Positions 62,002-64,000 of a stretch of DNA of 64,000 bases are shown here, in pieces. The notes under the pieces are model-generated. The model was given only the letters and a program-made list of their open reading frames with translations. It did no database searches and was not told the DNA's origin. Origin of the DNA: Caulobacter vibrioides OR37 (GTDB lineage: Bacteria > Pseudomonadota > Alphaproteobacteria > Caulobacterales > Caulobacteraceae); the NCBI RefSeq assembly GCF_000372645.1, contig NZ_APMP01000011.1, positions 42,725 through 106,724 on the forward strand, given 5' to 3'. The position numbers were made by a program, and so were the translations under genes. Each line of letters opens with the position of its first letter. The first letter of the stretch is position 1.

Positions 62002-62958
62002 CTAAATTCCGGCGCCGTTGTCCAGGGTCCGCAGCGCCGCCTCGTGGGCCTCGGCCTCGGCGCGCAGCCAGTTCACGAAGGCCTTGACCTGAGGCAACCG
62101 CCCTTTGGCCTTCGGGTGAACGACATAATAGGCGAAGTCGACGGCGGTGGAGGCTTCGAACGGAATGACCAGGCGTCCCGCGTCGAGGTCGGCCTGGGCC
62201 AGGGTGCGCTTGGCCAAGGCGATCCCGCGGCCGTTGGCGGCGGCTTCGATGACCAGGCTGGACTGGTTGAAACGCGGCCCCCGCGCGCCGTCGACGCCCT
62301 TGATCCCGCGCGCGGCCAGCCACATCGCCCAGTCGGGGCAGCTGTCGTCGGCGTCGGGCGAGCCGTCGTGCAGCAGGATGTGGTGGGCCAGGTCCTCGGG
62401 GCGTTCGAGGGCGTTCTGCTCCAGCAATTCGGGGCTGGCGACCGGGACGACGGTCTCCTGCAGCAGGCGGATGACCTCCAGGCCCGGATAGCGGCCCGAG
62501 CCGTAGCGGATGGCCATGTCGACCTCGCCGGTGGCGAAGTCGACGACCTCCATGCCGGCCGACAGCCAGACATCGACCTGCGGATGGGCCTGTTCGAACT
62601 TGCCCAGGCGCGGCACCAGCCACTTGGCGGCGAACGAGGGCGCGGCGGTCAGGGTCAGGCGACGACCGTCCACGGCGGCGGTGAGCAAGCTGGCGGCCTC
62701 GGCCAGACGGTCGAAAGCCTCGCGCAGGGCGGGCAGGGCGGTCTGGGCCGCGTCGGTCAACAGCAGGCCCTTGGGCGTGCGCTTGAACAGGGCCGCCCCG
62801 ACATAATCTTCCAGATTTTGGATCTGCTGGCTGACGGCGCCCGGCGTCACCGACAACTCGTCGGCGGCGCGGCTGAAGTTCAGATGTCGCGCGGCGGCCT
62901 CGAACGCGCGCAGGGCGTTCAGCGGCGGCAGGCGACGGCGCTCGTTGGGTCTTTCCAT
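62002..62958 (-). CDS. LysR-family regulator, GcvA-like
   Basis: A 318-residue LTTR. The N-terminal HTH LNALRAFEAAARHLNFSRAA and ELSVTPGAVSQQIQNLEDYVG is the GcvA/AmpR-type signature, followed by an effector domain (about 95-305) with AAPSFAAKWLVPRLGKF and the GEVDMAIRYGSG strand. It is divergent from the cobA-like gene and upstream of chorismate mutase; its target is not evident. The ATG at 62958 begins MERPNERRR; an ORF extension upstream is weak. Confidence 0.9.
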   Translation of the reverse strand: MERPNERRRLPPLNALRAFEAAARHLNFSRAADELSVTPGAVSQQIQNLEDYVGAALFKRTPKGLLLTDAAQTALPALREAFDRLAEAASLLTAAVDGRRLTLTAAPSFAAKWLVPRLGKFEQAHPQVDVWLSAGMEVVDFATGEVDMAIRYGSGRYPGLEVIRLLQETVVPVASPELLEQNALERPEDLAHHILLHDGSPDADDSCPDWAMWLAARGIKGVDGARGPRFNQSSLVIEAAANGRGIALAKRTLAQADLDAGRLVIPFEASTAVDFAYYVVHPKAKGRLPQVKAFVNWLRAEAEAHEAALRTLDNGAGI

Positions 62959-63143
62959 AGTTTTACTGAACGCCCCGGCAGAAGTCCTTGTTTGCGAATT
63001 GGCCCCTTCGCGCCGAGTTTGCAAGCGCTCGCTGACGGATAGGCCCTTTTCGTCGGCGTGCTGAGCGGGGTCGTCTTCAGGGGCGACCCCGCCTTGCGTT
63101 TCACGGGTTTATTCCGACCGCGTTGATAGAGGTTCTAAACCGC

Positions 63144-64000
63144 ATGGCCCGCTCGCCGATCCGAAACGTCGCGAACGCCAAGCCTGGCCTCGTCGTGGTG
63201 GGCGGGACGCGCGCCAACCGCGCGCTTGGCGCGGTGTGGCTGGTCGGCGCGGGGCCGGGCGATCCGGACCTGCTGACCTTCCGGGCCTTCAACGCCCTGC
63301 GCGGCGCCGATGTCGTCGTGCATGACGGCCTGGTCTCGGACGAGATTCTCGACCTAGCGCCCAGCCGCGCCCGCCGCATCAACGTGGCCAAGCGCAAGTC
63401 GCGCCACACCCTGCCGCAGGACGGGATCAATCAGCTGATCGTGGCCCTGGCCCTGGACGGTCTGAACGTGGTGCGCCTGAAGGGGGGCGACCCGTTCCTG
63501 TTCGGCCGGGGCGGCGAGGAGCTGGCCGCCTGCCGCGAGGCCGGGGTCGAGTGCCATGTGGTTCCCGGCGTCACCGCCGCCCTGGCCGCCAGCGCCAGCG
63601 CCGGCGCGCCGCTGACCCATCGCGGCGGCGCCCAGGCCGTCACCTTTGTCACGGGCCATGCCGCTCACGGCGAGCCGGATCTGGACTGGGGCGCCCTGGC
63701 CCGGCCGAACCAGACGGTTGTCGTCTATATGGGCGTCTCGACGGCTGGCCTGATCGCCGAGCGCCTGATGGCCGCCGGCCGCGCGGGATCGACCCCGGCG
63801 CTGATCGTCGAGAACGCCAGCCGCGCCGACGAGCGCCGGATCCTGACCACGCTGTCCGGCCTGGCGCAGGCCGCCCAGAACGTGAAAGGCCCCGCGCTGC
63901 TGATGGTCGGCGAAGCCATGGCCATGGCTCAAGTTCAATCTCCTCCCCCGTTGACGGGGGAGGGGGACCGCGAAGCGGTGGAGGGGGCGCTAGCCGCCGA
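63144..64000 (+). CDS. cobA: uroporphyrinogen-III C-methyltransferase, 3' end beyond window
   Basis: Adds two methyl groups to uroporphyrinogen III to give precorrin-2, for siroheme and cobalamin. Visible motifs after a 30-residue N-terminal extension: the SAM loop VWLVGAGPGDPDLLTFRA, VVHDGLVSDEIL, RLKGGDPFLFGRGGEE and VVPGVTAALAASASAGAPLT. The frame is open to the window end. The last 20 codons run through a GC-rich palindromic repeat past the normal C-terminal region, so the real stop is outside. Confidence 0.93.
   Translation, partial: MARSPIRNVANAKPGLVVVGGTRANRALGAVWLVGAGPGDPDLLTFRAFNALRGADVVVHDGLVSDEILDLAPSRARRINVAKRKSRHTLPQDGINQLIVALALDGLNVVRLKGGDPFLFGRGGEELAACREAGVECHVVPGVTAALAASASAGAPLTHRGGAQAVTFVTGHAAHGEPDLDWGALARPNQTVVVYMGVSTAGLIAERLMAAGRAGSTPALIVENASRADERRILTTLSGLAQAAQNVKGPALLMVGEAMAMAQVQSPPPLTGEGDREAVEGALAA
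63942..63987. repeat. palindromic GC-rich repeat inside the cobA 3' end
   Basis: CTCCCCCG-TTGA-CGGGGGAG (63943-63962), then ACCGC-GAA-GCGGT (63967-63979) and GGAGGGGGC. This is the look of a dispersed alphaproteobacterial intergenic repeat; here it is in frame within the open reading frame. Confidence 0.65.

Overview
The window is a high-GC, densely coded chromosomal segment. Three TonB-dependent receptors, an FkbM/OGT-type glycosylation locus, palindromic intergenic repeats and many GTG starts with 1-4 base gene overlaps suggest an alphaproteobacterium of the Caulobacter group. That placement is inferred from gene content and style; no rRNA or marker gene is present to fix it.

Left part (1-28367): the end of a homogentisate catabolism cluster (hmgA, fahA, a Rieske protein) and an MFS transporter; a minus-strand trio of a Tat-exported flavin amine oxidase, cytochrome c and secreted RidA; a GNAT enzyme; an arsR-aquaporin-arsC operon; a TonB receptor; a WYL regulator with rlmJ and a chromate transporter; several small envelope proteins; a VOC-pentapeptide fusion; a UGM-like/GtrA/polytopic membrane operon; a FucP-type sugar permease behind a LacI-type operator; an AraC regulator; a DUF2306 protein; and a Tat-exported family 3 glycosidase.

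Centre (28738-40724): the most unusual region. A 2469-residue protein is built almost wholly of 8-residue repeats. These are grouped into 56- or 80-residue units and again into a 496-residue period seen about five times. It is followed by an O-GlcNAc-transferase-like (SPINDLY/OGT) glycosyltransferase and, overlapping that gene, an 805-residue FkbM methyltransferase joined to a putative glycosyltransferase domain. I infer a Ser/Thr-rich giant (probably surface) protein with dedicated modifying enzymes.

Right part (40728-64000): a dehydratase/acyl-CoA dehydrogenase pair; a complete four-gene RND efflux operon with two different RND pumps (MdtABC-like) and an outer-membrane factor; a PI-PLC-like enzyme, TonB receptor and double TetR-domain protein; tRNA-Lys(CTT); an Hpt protein; a third TonB receptor with a good promoter and three TGGT-N3-ACCA/GCCA-type sites upstream; chorismate mutase; a GcvA-like LysR regulator; and the start of a cobA-type uroporphyrinogen-III methyltransferase cut by the window end.

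Intrinsic terminators are visible after several minus-strand genes. No rRNA, CRISPR array, transposase or phage gene was seen.
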